DNA of 64,000 nt from Chinchilla lanigera (taxonomy: Eukaryota > Chordata > Mammalia > Rodentia > Chinchillidae). Shown here piece after piece: positions 11,431 through 24,679 of the stretch. Within the stretch, counting starts at the first letter, position 1, and the number at the start of each line of letters is the position of its first letter. The stretch is taken from NCBI RefSeq assembly GCF_000276665.1, contig NW_004955472.1, positions 12,668,045-12,732,044 on the forward strand. Direction: 5' to 3'. The notes under the pieces were generated by a model. It had not been told where the DNA came from and made no database searches. It was given only the letters and a program-made list of their open reading frames with translations. A program made the position numbers and the translations under genes.

Positions 11431-14400
11431 CTTTCTACTTCTAATTGAGATGCACTAGTGGCAGCTCTGAAATGAAATTAGAAAAATGATCCTAGCTTTT
11501 TCCTGTGGAGTTACCTGTGCATTAAAATGCTTTTTGCGTGGAGAGAAATTTATTTTATAATTTTGTTTTCAGGACATTTTCCTCGACTTGATACAATTTT
11601 GATTTAAAACTGACAGCCAACTTTACATTTATTTGTTGTTGAATTTTGTATTTTGTTGGTAAGAAAAACGAACTTTCATTTGTCAGCTCTAATTGTGGTT
11701 ACCTTTGTTGTCTCCAGAAGTTAATTCTTCAGTGAGGCCTTCTTGATTTTAACCCAAAAAACAGAAACAAGGGGTTGATTAGTCCACCTATAGAACTATC
11801 TTTCTGCCTCTCTTGTGTTTTTTCTTAACACAGAGCTTCATGAAATTAGGGGCTCATGAAATTAGCGTCATGCAGTTTTTAAACGTTCAGGTTCGGCCCC
11901 CAGGAAGAAATTATTAGCTTGGGATGTTTATTTTTTACTTATACTAGCACTTTTTCTACTTGTAGATGTTATGTACTTGATAGATAAACAGAGAATGAAG
12001 AAACTATTAGTACGGAGTTATTGCCTGGATGAAATTTCATAGTTTCACAGTTTTGCAAGTTCCAAAAAGTCTATATTAGAGACAAAGGAATTGGATGATT
12101 ACTTGAACTGTTGGTTTATTTTGAAATTTGAAGTAGACTAAGAAGGGAGGCATGAAATGTTTTTATTTGAGCATCTTTTTAAAAGTGGAAGTGGAAAGTG
12201 CAACTTCTTACAGTGTAATAACTAGATGATTATTGTAGAAGCTATAAAATGCTTGAGAAAGTGAAATTAATAGGTAGACAAGAACTCATACATTGTATTT
12301 TTATTTTAAGGGCAATTCTCAAGTGAACGGTATGGAACTGAATAGACTAGAAGTGTTTTTCTGTAGTATGTCATTTTTTCCTTTAGATTAAAAAATAGCT
12401 TTCTTGGCTTGCTTTAAAATAGAAGCTATAGATTTGGTTGGTACCTATTTGGGGTAGTTCCAAATACTTTAATTAATTTGGTTTAGCATTATTTTCTTCA
12501 GTAATAGGTTTTTGTGAAATATATTTTACTTGGGACATTGGCATTTAATAACATTAAGTGCTATTGAATTTTTCATAATTACCAGTTTTTTAAAATTATA
12601 TGTATCTAGGTAGGTTTAACACATAAACACTGTAGAGTTCCTTAAATTAACTGAATATATATAAAAAAAGCTGTAGCTCAGTCTCTGGTTATTAGCAGTT
12701 CAGGGATAAAATCTAGCCTTAAGATAAAATGGTATTTTGAAGACATTGTAGTACATATATAGATACGTAGATAGATGTGATTCTTAGAGAATACGGTAGT
12801 TCTTTTAATCATAAATAACAAAAGAACTGATAATTATGTTTTAACAGTTTCTTGATTTATTTAATGTATTTACTTAGGAGTAGCCTCCCAAGTCTTTCAA
12901 AAAATTTTGTAGGTGTGAGAAACTTTATATTCTCTTAAAACATATTTCTGCAAAATAGAGAAAAAAATCCCTTTCATTGAATTTATGGTTCAGTCTCATG
13001 TAAGAAACAGTGAAATGTGATCTTTGTATTGTGAAATGTATCTTCGCTGAGGATTTTTTGTCTTTTAAATGCAAATAAGAGTAGAAAATAAATGTTATTT
13101 TATTAGTACAATATGAGTGCTTAATACTTATGTACTTAATTTGTTGAGATTGAGGGTATTTGCTCCACATTTTATAAGAGGGGCTAGTCCAGAAAGTTTT
13201 CAAAAGAATACAGTGGAGGGTTGAGATGAAGGGGAAAAAATATCCACCGATAATTATGGTGATATATGTGTTGGTTTGCAGTACTAAGGGGTTAAAAAGA
13301 GTTTGGGATCCAAATTTAGATACCATGGCACTTTCTACTTTATTGTGTATTTGAGTTTTCATCCAATATATAGTTATTAAATGTACTATACTAGAAACCA
13401 CAAAAAATAAATCTCATTTGAAAATACTTATAGATTTATCAAATATACAATTCATTCTATATTGTCCAAATATTAGTTTCTATTCAATCTATTGTATATT
13501 GTCTAAATATTTTTCTAATTATTAGCTGGTCAACATTTAAGCCCAATTTATAAAATGAATGCATTATAAAAATAATTTTTATTTTAAGAGAAATACCCCT
13601 TTTGAAAGACTGTTTAAAAATATAAATAGCAATAATTTGAGTAAAATAGTAGTTATATTAATTTAAAAATATACCTTTAGCAGGGGAAAATGCAGTTTAC
13701 ATTGGCTTTGCGGACATTTTTAAGCAGCAGTTTTTGGCCCAGTTTTCATTTCTGTATCAATGCTCCCTCTGACAGAGGATCAGTCAGGTACTGAGAGATA
13801 AAAGATTGTAGAGGAAAAACAAACATTACAGGCTGATCGTAGTTTTGCCTGATAAGCCTTGTCCGCGTGAATTCATAACCAGAAGAGAAGTTCTAAGAGT
13901 GTTTTCCCACAACTCTAACCCTACACTGATTCTAGATAGCAGTAGCAGAAAATGGAGTAATCTCTCCCATTTGCAAGGCTAACTTCATGATCTACAGCAA
14001 ATTAAACCCACAGAATCTTTTAGTCTTGTCCAACTCAGCTTCACTTCCTTGCCAGCGGCATAACAACTGAAGTTAAAAGACTTATACCCAAATGGGAAAA
14101 ATTAGTGCCATTTGTGGATAAGCAGTAGCCTTATTCAAACTGCTTTCAACCTAATTAGAAAAGAAAAAGACAGAGTATGATTTGATTATAAGTCCTCCAG
14201 GGTGTATAGCATGTAGGAGACTGTAGCTCAGAAATGCTTTTAGGTTTTTCACTTATTCTGAATTATTTATAGTTTGCATTGTAGTTCTCTGTTGTTGATT
14301 TTTATGTACATGATTTAACTTCAGTCTGTACAATTTGGAAGACAGGAAAAGTGTAACAAAACGATAAAATTTTAAAAGTGATCAAGATGTTACAGACATT

Positions 14401-16099
14401 TCTTCCACTTCTGCTGAGGTAGTTCTCTACTGGATTTTCTTTGTTGTAAAATTTTTAAGTTCTTTGCTTAGAAGTAATTCTGATTCTGAGAAGAGTAGCA
14501 CGAAAGGATAAAGAACTGCATCTAAAAGCTAATGTCATCCGACAAATAACATTTTAAATTATATATGTCAAATTTCAAGTGGACTTTAGCCACATTAATA
14601 AACTGGATATGTATAGAATAAAATAACTCAGAAAGACCTGCTCCAGAAACTTGTATTATATGTGATTTTTCTGATTTAAATTTGACATGTGAGACCACTA
14701 TACTTTTGAGGTGAAAATATTTTAGGGTACAAGGTTTGAGTACAAACAAATGATTAATCCTGTAAAAGTCAAACTGATAAGATCTTAGTAACTAAAATAA
14801 TCTGAGATTTTTGAATTACAGTGCATGCTTAAGTAGAAATTCCAGTCCTAGCGTCATTACTGAATAGCCCTGTGGATTTCCCTACTTTAAGACTGACCTT
14901 TTACTGTTATCTCAGTTCCATTAGCTGAATTTTGTAAAATTCTTAAATAAGAAGCAGTGGATTAAAGCAGTAAAAGTACTGAGTTCTGCAGTGATATTTA
15001 CATGTAGTGAATGAAGCCTTTTAAATTAAGATTTAACTAGCTCTATGCAAAGGTGAATTTTCAGGTAACTAACTGGTAATACAACTGCTTCACGTCTCTG
15101 TTGGCTATTCTGTGCCATAACTAAAAACATGCTTCCCTTTTTATGGATGAGAGTGGAGCAGGATTAAATTTAAAAAACAAGCAAACTCCCGCTTACACCT
15201 TGATTTTACAGTTCTATAACACTGCTACATGTTTGCCAGGATTCTGATAACTATAAAATTCTAGGTTTCTTTATTAAAATTTTGGTCTTAGGGATTGGAG
15301 TTAGGATGATTTAAAAAAATAAAAAGTGTAACATTTCCCTTTTAAATGAATTGTATCACAGATTAAATAGTAATCATGAAAACCAGTAGTTTGAATTGGA
15401 ATCCAAAATTAAAAATGAGGAGTTAGTACTTAGAGTGATGAGTAGCATTCTTATAGCTTCTAATAATTAAAACACAATGAGAATTTTATCATAACTTTTT
15501 AACTTGAGGAAATAAATTTTTTGTCTTATTTGGAAGAAATATAGAAAGACATCTTAATCTCATTAAATATTATCAAATTAGTCAACAATATTTTCTTTCA
15601 CTGATTTAGGATATTTGAACCAAAATTAACTAAAAATGTATTGATAGGAAAAAGAGAAAGATACGAAAAAGTAGTGAAAAGAAATACAAAAACTAATGAA
15701 CTTGAGTATATTTTAAAAACTATAATATATTTGGTATCCAAAGGTTTTCAAATTGTGGAGAAATGGCTGTAAATCTGAGATAATGACAAAGAGTGTGAAA
15801 AAATATGAAAGGTTCAAGACCCTTTTAAAGTAAATTTATTTGATAAATAGTCAAAACTAGTGCTCTGTATTTCCTTTTCAAAATTAACACTTTGTCACAA
15901 AGATCAGTAAATCTTCCTTTTGAAGAAAGTTTGTGTACTTATCACAATTGCTGGTGGAACTTTTGTTGCAAAATTTACTAAAGTAGAAATGATAAGACAG
16001 TTACATATTTCAGAATACTAGGCAAGGTAGTAAGTGTTAGTTTTAATTACCTAAGCTAAACATGCAATTTATACTGGAAATATTAAAATATTCATAGGA
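11431..16099. other. Unique AT-rich sequence downstream of the CpG island
   Basis: About 4.7 kb almost free of recognisable repeats, compatible with a first intron or a promoter-proximal regulatory domain if the gene runs to the right. The segment 13,690-14,230 is more compositionally complex than its surroundings, but I see no coding frame in it. The ORF at 12,925-13,401 (minus) has no known domain. Confidence 0.45.
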
Positions 16100-16266
16100 C
16101 AAGTCAAGCATGGTGGTACGCCCCTGTGATCTCAGTACTCTTGCGAGGCTGAGGCAGGGGATCATAAGTTGGAGCCAAGCTGGGACACAGAGAATTAGCA
16201 AACTCTTGTCTCAAAATAAAAAAATAGTTCAGTATGAAGGCCCTGGGTTCAATCCTCAGCTATTTT
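16100..16266 (+). mobile_element. B1-ID dimeric SINE
   Basis: A B1 part reads 'caagcatggtggtacgcccc', 'ctgaggcagggga' and 'ttggagccaagctggg'. After an A-rich linker comes an ID-like part, 'tagttcagtatgaaggccct' and 'gggttcaatcctcagct'. Fused B1 plus tRNA-derived SINEs of this kind (B1-dID/MEN type) are known from several rodent lineages. The copy is diverged. Confidence 0.75.
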
Positions 16267-16469
16267 TATTCATTACCACCCACTTTTATTTCAAAACACA
16301 TGTCCAAATTATTAACAAGAACTAACACAAAATTGTTTCCAAAGCTGCCAGCGAGTCAACTTCATCAAAAATCTTTTTAAAAAAATTAAATATTAAATTA
16401 TGATATGTGTCCAACTCTTCTAATTGCCAGAGCAACCATAATAATAGTTCTGTTTCTATCGATCGTTTC

Positions 16470-16650
16470 CTGTATGCCATGTTTTGTTTCATATGTTTTA
16501 TCTAGCTTATTATAAATAGTCTTCATATCAATCCTACAGTCTAGACACCATGATTGTCCCTATTTTATGGACAAGAAAACAGGCCTAGCAAGATAAAAGA
16601 GGTCAGATAACTAATAATTGGTGTGGCCTTAGGATTCAATCTTACATATT
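16470..16650 (-). repeat. MIR SINE fragment
   Basis: In antisense orientation it shows 'cagtctagacaccatgattg', 'ccctattttatggacaag' and 'aagaggtcagataactaata', matching the order of the MIR 3' half (cattttacagatgagg, then gaggttaagtaacttg). Confidence 0.65.
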
Positions 16651-17079
16651 TTTGGTTCCTTTTTCTATTCTAGACTAGTTTTCTATATTTCACCATAATT
16701 AAGTGGAATATTTATAAAACTTAAAAACATTTGGGAGTCCCTGAATGTTCTCAGCACATTTCTTTTCTAGATTTTTAGATCTAGTTCAAAACTCTTCACA
16801 TCCAAGGCTGGCAAAAATTACAAATGATACAGGCAGTAATTTTTATGGCCAAAAGACATATATAGTGTCTTTAAAGTACTAAGTCTAATATTTTAGATGG
16901 ATTGTTTATTTTCTCTAAAGGTAATTACAAAAGAACCATATGTACAGTTTTTTTAAACCATGGTTTTAGATACAGTTGTAGTTTTGGGGATATTTAAGGA
17001 ATAGTTGTTGAAACAATGAAGGAGGAAATGAAAAAAAGGTGTGTAACTTTTTTGCCTGTGAAAGTTCTAATGTTATTTT
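16651..17079. other. Unannotated sequence
   Basis: AT-rich, nothing recognised. Confidence 0.5.
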
Positions 17080-17235
17080 TGTGAATCAGAATGCCACAGA
17101 AAGTCTGAGTAGCTTAGCACTAACTACACAACTTTGGACAAGTTGCTGGATCTTTCTGATGTTCAGTTTCTTTTCTGGAATGGAAATAATTGTATGTTCC
17201 TCATTACTTGTGAGGGTTAGCTAAATTATAATTTT
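17080..17235 (+). repeat. MIR SINE fragment
   Basis: Sense MIR landmarks are visible: 'ctttggacaagttgctgga', a pyrimidine-rich 'tctgatgttcagtttctttt', 'ggaatggaaataattg' and 'ttgtgagggttag'. Confidence 0.7.
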
Positions 17236-18654
17236 CTTTTCTTTATTATCACATCTGACCTTTTACATGATGTCAGTCCTCTTGGAGTTGTGGTGCTTGA
17301 CAGACAACTGCCAGTGCTAGACAAATGAAGAGAAGAGTTGGAATAGGATTCACATATCTGATTCCACAAGAGAAAGAGTAAACACCAAGGAAGTGGGGTA
17401 TGACCCTGACAGAGTAGTAGAAAAAGGAATCTAGATTCCAGTGCAGAATGTAACTGGCTGATGACTTGGTCAGGTCATTTGAGCTACACATGTGTAAACT
17501 CAGGACACACTTCATGGCCACCTAAGAGCTTCTCAAGCATGTTCCTTCTTAAAGCTCTGCTTGCTAATTTTCATAGTGCATGCTGTCACTGTACCTTTTA
17601 TAGTTTTCTTAGTGTCTGCAAAATAAGAAACAAAAAACACCTCCCTATGGGAGTGCACTACTATTCCACATAAATACATCACATGCACAGCACCCCCCCC
17701 ACACACACACTTTTATATCCTGGTAAAGCAGTACCTAAATCTAAGCTGCTTAGTACTCATCTCTTTCCTAGCCTTTCTCACTGACAGAAAGGAGGTTGGA
17801 CTAGTTAGTTTTTATTCTGTGGAGGTTAGAGATCTTGCATTCCTAAACAAGATAATTGCAAAGAAAGGCCTCTTTCGGGGCTAATGTTTTGTAATGTCTG
17901 AAGTTTAGCCTAGGGACACAAAAAGCAGCAAAATCAGGGCTGAAGAGTGAAGTTAGTCTGTAGGCTGAACAAAACAGTGATTACAGACAAATAAAAGCAG
18001 CTTCAATAGCATATATATGATATATATATATATATCATATATATATGGTATATATCTCAAAATGAGTTCAGTGGTCAAAACAAAAAACAAAAATGTTAAA
18101 GACAAAATTTAGACAATAAATTTAAATGAGAAAAAAATATATTCCAAGAAAGGAAGGCCTTTATTCATGGAAAGAGAGAGAGAGATTGAGAGCAGAATGA
18201 TATAAAACATCATTCTGGGACACTATTCAACACAACTAAACCCAAGCATTTTGAAAGAGAGATTTTTTTACAAAAGAATATTCTGAGGTAGTCTGAAAGT
18301 GGATGATATTGTTCCTTATTTTGTCTAGAAATGGAAATCAGGGACTACACAGTATCAAAAGTCAGCTGAAACTTAGAGCATTGAAAGAAAACACCAAAAC
18401 AGAAAAGTTTGCTATCAGAAGTAGAGTTGCTGGAACCTATGGCATTCTAGAAAGTGATACTAGTTTAAGCACAATCAAAAATGGGAGGATGAACAATGAG
18501 AAAAGTTTAGTGGTTGCTTATCAGTTATCAGTTTGCTGTGGAGGAGGAGTCAGCATATATTTGACTCTCTTTTCCATACTGACGTTGAAGATAGCAGGCA
18601 GTGCTAATGGATTGTCCTGGAGTCCCAGGTTAGGACACAGTCCTGGATGTGTCC
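17236..18654. other. Unannotated sequence with simple repeats
   Basis: No supported gene. It contains a short C-run/CA tract near 17,692-17,711 and a TA-rich near-palindrome at 18,010-18,047. The 119-codon ORF at 18,303-18,662 (plus) has no recognisable domain and runs into a MIR at its end. Confidence 0.5.
18010..18047. repeat. TA-rich near-palindrome
   Basis: Arms 'catatatatga' (18,010-18,020) and 'tcatatatatatg' (18,035-18,047) are inverted copies apart from one AT step, around a 14-base TA core. Likely a microsatellite able to form a hairpin or cruciform. Confidence 0.9.
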
Positions 18655-18790
18655 AGAACTAAAAGCTCCCTGCCTCACCTTCCTCATTTGTTAAATAGAG
18701 TTTTACTTAGCTGATACTTCTCTCACAAGGTTATTGTGAGGATCAAATGAGCTCATATATGCAAGAAGTATGTGACTGGATAGTTTTACT
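18655..18790 (+). repeat. MIR SINE fragment
   Basis: 'cctcaccttcctcatttgtt' is followed by 'aaatagagttttacttagc', 'caaggttattgtgaggatca' and 'aatgagctcatatatgcaag', the MIR order in sense orientation. Confidence 0.75.
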
Positions 18791-19794
18791 GTAGTAGAGA
18801 GAGATCATTCTGGAATTATTGACAGTGGCAAGAGGGAATTAAACAAGCTGATGAGGCAGTTTTTTGTTTTACTCATCAAAAGTTCTTAAGCCTTTAGGAC
18901 ATCATCTACATTCAGGGCTTCCTAACCAAAAGTGTGAGTCACAAGGAGGCCAGAATATAGAATTTAGGGATTTGTGAACTTGGATTTTTAAAAATTCTTT
19001 TTATTTTCACTAAACTCTAATGGAAACCTAGCATTTCTTTCAGCTAAGGAGGTAACAAGTTGCAGCAGTATTTAACAGGATCTTGGTTTTTTTTATTTGC
19101 CTTCATAGTCCTCTCTGCTAGATGTGCTTTCTACTTAAAAATTTAGACTATGTTTACAAAAACACAAATAAACTAGCATTTATTTTCTACTTGTACATCA
19201 TGATTCCATATTGGATATTTGAGCTTCCTCAGTATCAGGAAGTTAAGAGGTATTGTTGTCTTGGAAATTGTCACTATTCTTCATTTTGCTTGGCTGTGGC
19301 GTCCCTACCATCTGATAATGTGTGTCTGAAATCCACTGAGGATAATGCAACACCCAGGAACATTAGAGACTTTCATCTGTGAAAGGCCCAAGTTCTCCTT
19401 GGGGTTGCTGATTAGTGAGGCTAAGAAAGGTATGGGATTTAACCAGGCTTTGGGATAGGTAACTGGCAGATTCAAGAGCTGAATTCTGTCTGTACTTTCT
19501 CAATCCATTTCTTTTACCATACCCACCTGCCTTCACAGTGTACTTTATCTTTGCAAGATTCTGCATAGGATTTTTCGCCTAGATCAGTTGTAAAAATTCT
19601 GAATGCTGTGTATTTTGCTTATGAAAGATTTTAAGAATTTATGCAATGCAGAAATTTGTCTGATTTCAACTCACCATTTTCTAAATTTATCTACCCACAG
19701 AATCTTACTCTGTGCCCCAACCCCATCCAATAAAGGGTCACACTTTGGGAGATACAGCTGTGCACATTAGTGAGCTTTCTGAACAATAACTGAC
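18791..19794. other. Unannotated sequence
   Basis: No exon or confident repeat. Short overlapping ORFs on both strands around 19,122-19,566 look like chance. Confidence 0.5.
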
Positions 19795-19945
19795 ATCTAT
19801 CAAGCATTTACAACATCACAGGCACTGTTCTAAATGCTTTATATAAATTAGATGCATTTAATCCTCACAACAACCCACTGAAGCAGATACTGTTATCATT
19901 GCCATGGAGACTAAGGATCAGAGAGGCAACTTGAGTGTTGTAGTT
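19795..19945 (-). repeat. MIR SINE
   Basis: A well preserved antisense MIR: 'caggcactgttctaaatgct', 'atttaatcctcacaacaacc', 'ctgaagcagatactgttatc' and 'gatcagagaggcaacttgag'. Confidence 0.85.
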
Positions 19946-19971
19946 GTGTTGCTTGAGTTAACTGTGTTATA

Positions 19972-20162
19972 CTGTCAACTAGGGCTCTCAACCTTGGCAC
20001 TATTGGCTTTTCAATCATGTAATTTTCTATTATGAGGGCTTTTCTGTGTATAGGATATTTAGTGGCATTCTTGCTCATCACCTCGTTGTGTCAACCACAA
20101 ATGTGTGTAGACATTGCCAAATGTCCCCTAAGGTGCTCCTGGTTAAGAACTGCTGTTTCAAA
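19972..20162 (+). repeat. MER20-like hAT-Charlie element
   Basis: The element opens with 'ctctcaaccttggcactatt' and closes with the inverted end 'ctggttaagaactgctg'. In between are 'ggatatttagtggcattctt' and 'cagacattgccaaatgtccc'-like segments (here with a T). This order matches MER20, a roughly 220-bp non-autonomous hAT-Charlie transposon of placental mammals. Some MER20 copies are known to act as hormone-responsive regulatory elements in endometrial cells. Nothing here shows that this copy does. Confidence 0.75.
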
Positions 20163-20926
20163 CCCCAAACAGAAGTACACATTTTTGAATGATCTTCATA
20201 GCGACTTTCACAATGATTCATGGTCATGATTAGACAGAGTACATGTTCCAGGTTCTTTGACTATGTCAAGCATTGTATACTTGTGTGTAGGGTGGATATG
20301 AGTTAAACTTGACCCATACTGTTTTCTTCTGCACCATTTCCTTGCACCGCTTCTGGTGAGAGCCAAAAACCAGTTGTTGATTCTGTCTTCAACTTCTCTT
20401 AACTGCCCTATTCATACACACTTAATTCATATATTCTTTCCATTTGATACTTACTTTTGTACCTGACCCACATATTCATATACAGTCTTATTTTTTCTGT
20501 GTGTAATAGAGGACTTAACACTTCTGAATTATACTACAGTAAGAATTTATGTCAGAGCCAAGATTAACAGCAGCCAAGAAAAACATAACCAGCAATGAAT
20601 AACAAAGATTTGGTAAGGAAAAGTGAAGTTACATGACAAAATCTGTTACTAAGGTGTTAGTTTTATTTTTCCAGTGTGATGACCTGTTAAATTCACATAT
20701 TTTAAATGTGATAGAAACTTCTAGCCATTGTTTGTTTGTAATTTAATATGCCATTTTCAGGAGCAGTTGGGGTCTTAAAAAAAAACAATGAAAATCACTA
20801 AGTTTGAAGTCTGGCCCTCTTAAACACTGACTTACTATATGATTTCATATCTTTTTTGTAAGGGTTTGATCCCCACTTAGTAAAATGAAGTAATGATATG
20901 AGGTTGATCATACTGTTAAGAGTTGA
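20163..20926. other. Unannotated sequence
   Basis: AT-rich, no gene recognised. The left arm of the next SINE's target-site duplication lies at 20,914-20,926. Confidence 0.5.
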
Positions 20927-21018
20927 TTTTTTTTTTTGGGGGGGGTACCGGGAATCGAACTCAGGACCTTACGCTTGTCAAGCAGGTGCTTATGCCGCTG
21001 AGCTATATCCTCAGCCCC
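20927..21018 (-). mobile_element. ID-like SINE (antisense)
   Basis: Reverse complement of the same family as at 7,362: T tract, 'taccgggaatcgaactcagg' (box B side), 'cttgtcaagcaggtgct' and 'gctgagctatatcctcagcc' (box A side). A 13-bp target-site duplication with one mismatch flanks it (20,914-20,926 and 21,019-21,031). Confidence 0.92.
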
Positions 21019-23009
21019 TGTTAAGAGCTGAAATGAGAAAGTAATATGCATCAGTATCCAGCCTGGATCCTAGCATGTCAATTTCCCTCCTTCCTTCCAG
21101 GACTAATTTATCAGGGGACTCTATGATTTTCAAATTGGTAATTTTTTTTTTTAATTTAAAAAAATGTGTAAATCAGTTATTTTTGAAGGGAACAGAGATA
21201 CCATCAAGTAGTGTGGTTTAGATAACTTATTACAAGGCAGGATTTAGTGGCAGGAAAGGTACATCTAGTACTCAAAACCATCAAATTTTGAAAGATTTAT
21301 ATTTAAAGGCAGCAGTGTAGTGGAGGGAAGAAGAGCAAGAAGCCACAGAGGGCCTTATAAAGCCAAAGCTTATCCTCTGATCTTAGTGGTCATTTTACTC
21401 TTTGAACTTTTAATGGATATTTGAGTGCCTGCTATGTGCTGAATACCATTCAAAATAATGAAAATTACCTCCTCTAACTCTGCCCTGTGGCTCCTAGAAC
21501 TTAGTGATTATGTCATATCTTTGTCCCACCTCCAGTTGATGTTTGCTGTTTAGAATGCTGAATTCAGAAAGAATGCTGAGATTCATTAATAGTATCTGCC
21601 ATGAGAAAAAGATAAAGACAGTGGCAACACAGTATTTGGTAGTGTTCCAGTACAATGTCTTTCAAACTGTGGGTCTGGCCCATTAGTATATCATTAAATC
21701 AATTTTACCAGGTCACTATGAGTATTATTTAAGAAATGAAAGAGTGAGAAATGTCAGAGGGTATTGCACATTGTGATGATTAGTATTGCTTTATAAAACG
21801 TTGTTTTAGTTATGTATGTATTGTATACCAGGTCATGATGTTAAACGTAGTACCTAAAATATGTTCCATAAAAACTGAGTTTGGTGGCTATATAAAGACC
21901 TACTTATTGCTTCCTAATTCATACCTTTTCTTTTTTCTGAAATTACATTATACATTTGATAGTTTAGATCCTATTAATGCAAACCAGAACAATTCATTCA
22001 TTCTAATAGTCATTCTCTAGTATGTGATATATTCATCCTTTGAGTCTACTTTCATTAGTCTTTGTAGTTTATGTAGGGTGGTCAGCAATTATACTTAAAG
22101 TTCAAGTGGGAGGCAAAATAACCAAGTATTTAGAAACCTAGACACTAGAGTGATGTTTCTCAATATAGACCCTGTCACTTTAGAGCTGCAAGGCCAGATT
22201 GTTATATCACAGCAAGAATTTGTAGAAATAACATCAGAGTTAAGCATAATGATATAAACTAGAAATGTAACTAACACTGCAAAGTGGAACTTCGAGACAA
22301 GTGGCTTCTCCAAACCTCCTTGGCCCTAAAGAGTAAAAAAGCTCTTCCATCTCTCAGCCCAGATGAATGGACAGAATCTGCAGATTCAGGGAGCAGGAGA
22401 TCAAGCCCAGTTTCATTCCCCTAAGCAAGGGAGAGATGGATGCCTGAACAAGTCTGTTGTAGTCCCACCACCACTGCTCCTTGCTACAAAAGACATAGTG
22501 AGATGGTGATTTGAGGCAGATGGGCCCCACCATCTCCCCAAGCTATCTTTGAATAAATATCCTTTTATTTATTTATTTTTTTACCAAAATAAATGACCTC
22601 CCTTGAGTTGATGGTCAGCAACAAGCAAAAGGACCTGAGCATATTAACCTAAGTGGCCAGTAACAAAAATGCTATTGTATGTTATATATCAGGAGCATGT
22701 GAATGACTGGGAACTACGTACACCACTTTGCAACTTGACGTGGTAGGTGTTCTCTTTTATTACAGAAGTGTAGGGTGAGAAATAAAACCCTGAAGTAAGG
22801 ATCAAAGACGTGCCCTTAGAAGAGGAGCATATTTGGAAACCATAAGAAAAAAAGATCAGGAAAAAGAAAATAAGAATCAGGACAAACAAAAGCCACGATT
22901 TGCTTCTTGCCCAGAACTGGTTTCACGCACGAACAGTCATATACCAATACTTTATCATTAGAGCAAACTTGTATGAGCTGTACTGGCATGAGAATTAGAT
23001 AGCCTAACC
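21019..23009. other. Unannotated sequence with one possible L2/MIR remnant
   Basis: The segment 21,410-21,520 ('gatatttgagtgcctgctat' and following) resembles the antisense 3' end of an L2 or MIR. The rest shows no supported feature. Short ORFs at 21,835, 22,095 and 22,689 lack domains. Confidence 0.4.
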
Positions 23010-23215
23010 ATGCTTTCCAGACATGATGAATCGAAAGAAGTTAGTTTGGAGCAAGACAAAACTGGATTTGAATCTGGTCTGTCATTTCCATGATCTTCAG
23101 ATCTCAGCAAACCACTTCATCTCTCGGAACCTTAGTCCTATCAATAACATTTCTTGGGATGATTATTACAACAGAAGGCTTGCATGTATAATCTCTAGCA
23201 CATGATGAGTGGCCA
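23010..23215 (+). repeat. MIR SINE
   Basis: A near full-length diverged MIR in sense orientation: 'gcaagacaaaactggatttg', 'aatctggtctgtcatttcca', 'ctcagcaaaccacttcatct' and 'gatgattattacaacagaag'. Confidence 0.65.
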
Positions 23216-24679
23216 AAAACTTAGTTCTTCTTGACCCCACCCTACGGGAGAAAGTCAGATTTGCAACATATTTTTAAGGCATAAACAGTTTCCTTGTGAT
23301 ACGTGTGGAAACATATGGACAAGATAAAAGTTGGAGAAACTAAAACAAAACTTTCTAAAATGACCTGCAAAGCAGTTAAATGTATCTTACCCAAGCCTAT
23401 GTACTTGGGTCTACCTGCTTTGTCTTGGTGAATGGAACAGAGGGAAAAAGAATTCACTTTGCCCATCCCTTCCAAACGTGGTGTATTGTCCACTGCATTT
23501 CTGATCACAGTTCAGATCAGCAGTAGGGCATCCTGCATGTTTAAGGCAGATTCAGTATTACTTACAGGTTAGGAGAACTTACAGAACACTTGTTTTTACT
23601 TTCACATACTAAGATTCTGCGATCATTCACTCAATTGAATTGTGGTCTATAGTGTCCCTGCTAGCTTTTCTTCTAATTTATTGTCTTGAAAACTTTCCGG
23701 CTTCTTGTTGGCTGTGGTGGTTGCTGTACCTACAGTGAGAACATTAACAAAAATAGTTGTTCTGTCCCTGACTCTTCAGTCTCCATCTCCTAAAATCAGT
23801 GACTATAGAGAGACAGGTCTCATCTGTTTCCTCAAGAATTGCTGAAAGCAGGACTTCCTTTTCAAGAAATAATCTACAAAGTGCCAAATGGCAGGCCGTA
23901 CTTACATGTGAACACAAAATGATGTTATTTTTGTCCAAAAGGGTACCTGTTAGGGCATGCACTTTACAAAAACTTGCAGAAAAAAATTCACCTCGATGAG
24001 TGTCACTTTTTAAAAGCGTGCTTTCATTTAGCCTCATAGGAAGAACCAAACCACAGCTGACCTTGCTTACCCTCGTGAAATACACATCATGATTTCTCTC
24101 ACCAGTTTCGTGCCCTGTATCCATGATTGGCTTGGCTGTATGTTTTTTATTCAGCTTCTCTGTAGATTGGCATTAATATGTCCAGTGGTTCATAGTTCTG
24201 ATGGACTCTATATGAAAATTTTCTGCTTGATCAGTTCAGCGTCTCAAAGGTATGGGAGTACTGGCTTATGGGAAAGGTTTTTAAGTTGTTACCCTGCATA
24301 TTGTTGAATATGTATCACCATAGATAAACTCGTAGCATCTACTAATTGAGCAAGAACATTATTCCAATAGCAGAGAAGACAGATACTTTATCATTTTCAT
24401 GGACGTGGAACTATTTTTATCAACTACTTTCAAGTCTGTAGTGTTTTAAATTATTGAAATGTATGATTTTACCTTTTAAGAGTGCCTAATTCAGAAATAA
24501 ATTTGAATGCATATATGAAATTTTTACTGATTTACTGGCCAAATCCTACAATTAGGACTCCTAAAGGAATAAATGCATTTTAGAATTGGATTTCTTTATC
24601 CAACAGGATTCTGTTTTTGTAGTGTTAGTGTTATTTCTCCAGGAATGTTATAACTAATTTGACTTGCACTGAATTTTTC
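23216..24679. other. Unannotated sequence
   Basis: No recognised gene or repeat. The 126-codon minus-strand ORF at 23,744-24,124 is among the longer open frames but has no recognisable domain, no codon signature I can defend and no splice context. Confidence 0.45.

Noticed and set aside
23744..24124. 126-codon minus-strand ORF
   Set aside because: No recognisable domain, and an overlapping open frame on the plus strand. Treated as chance.
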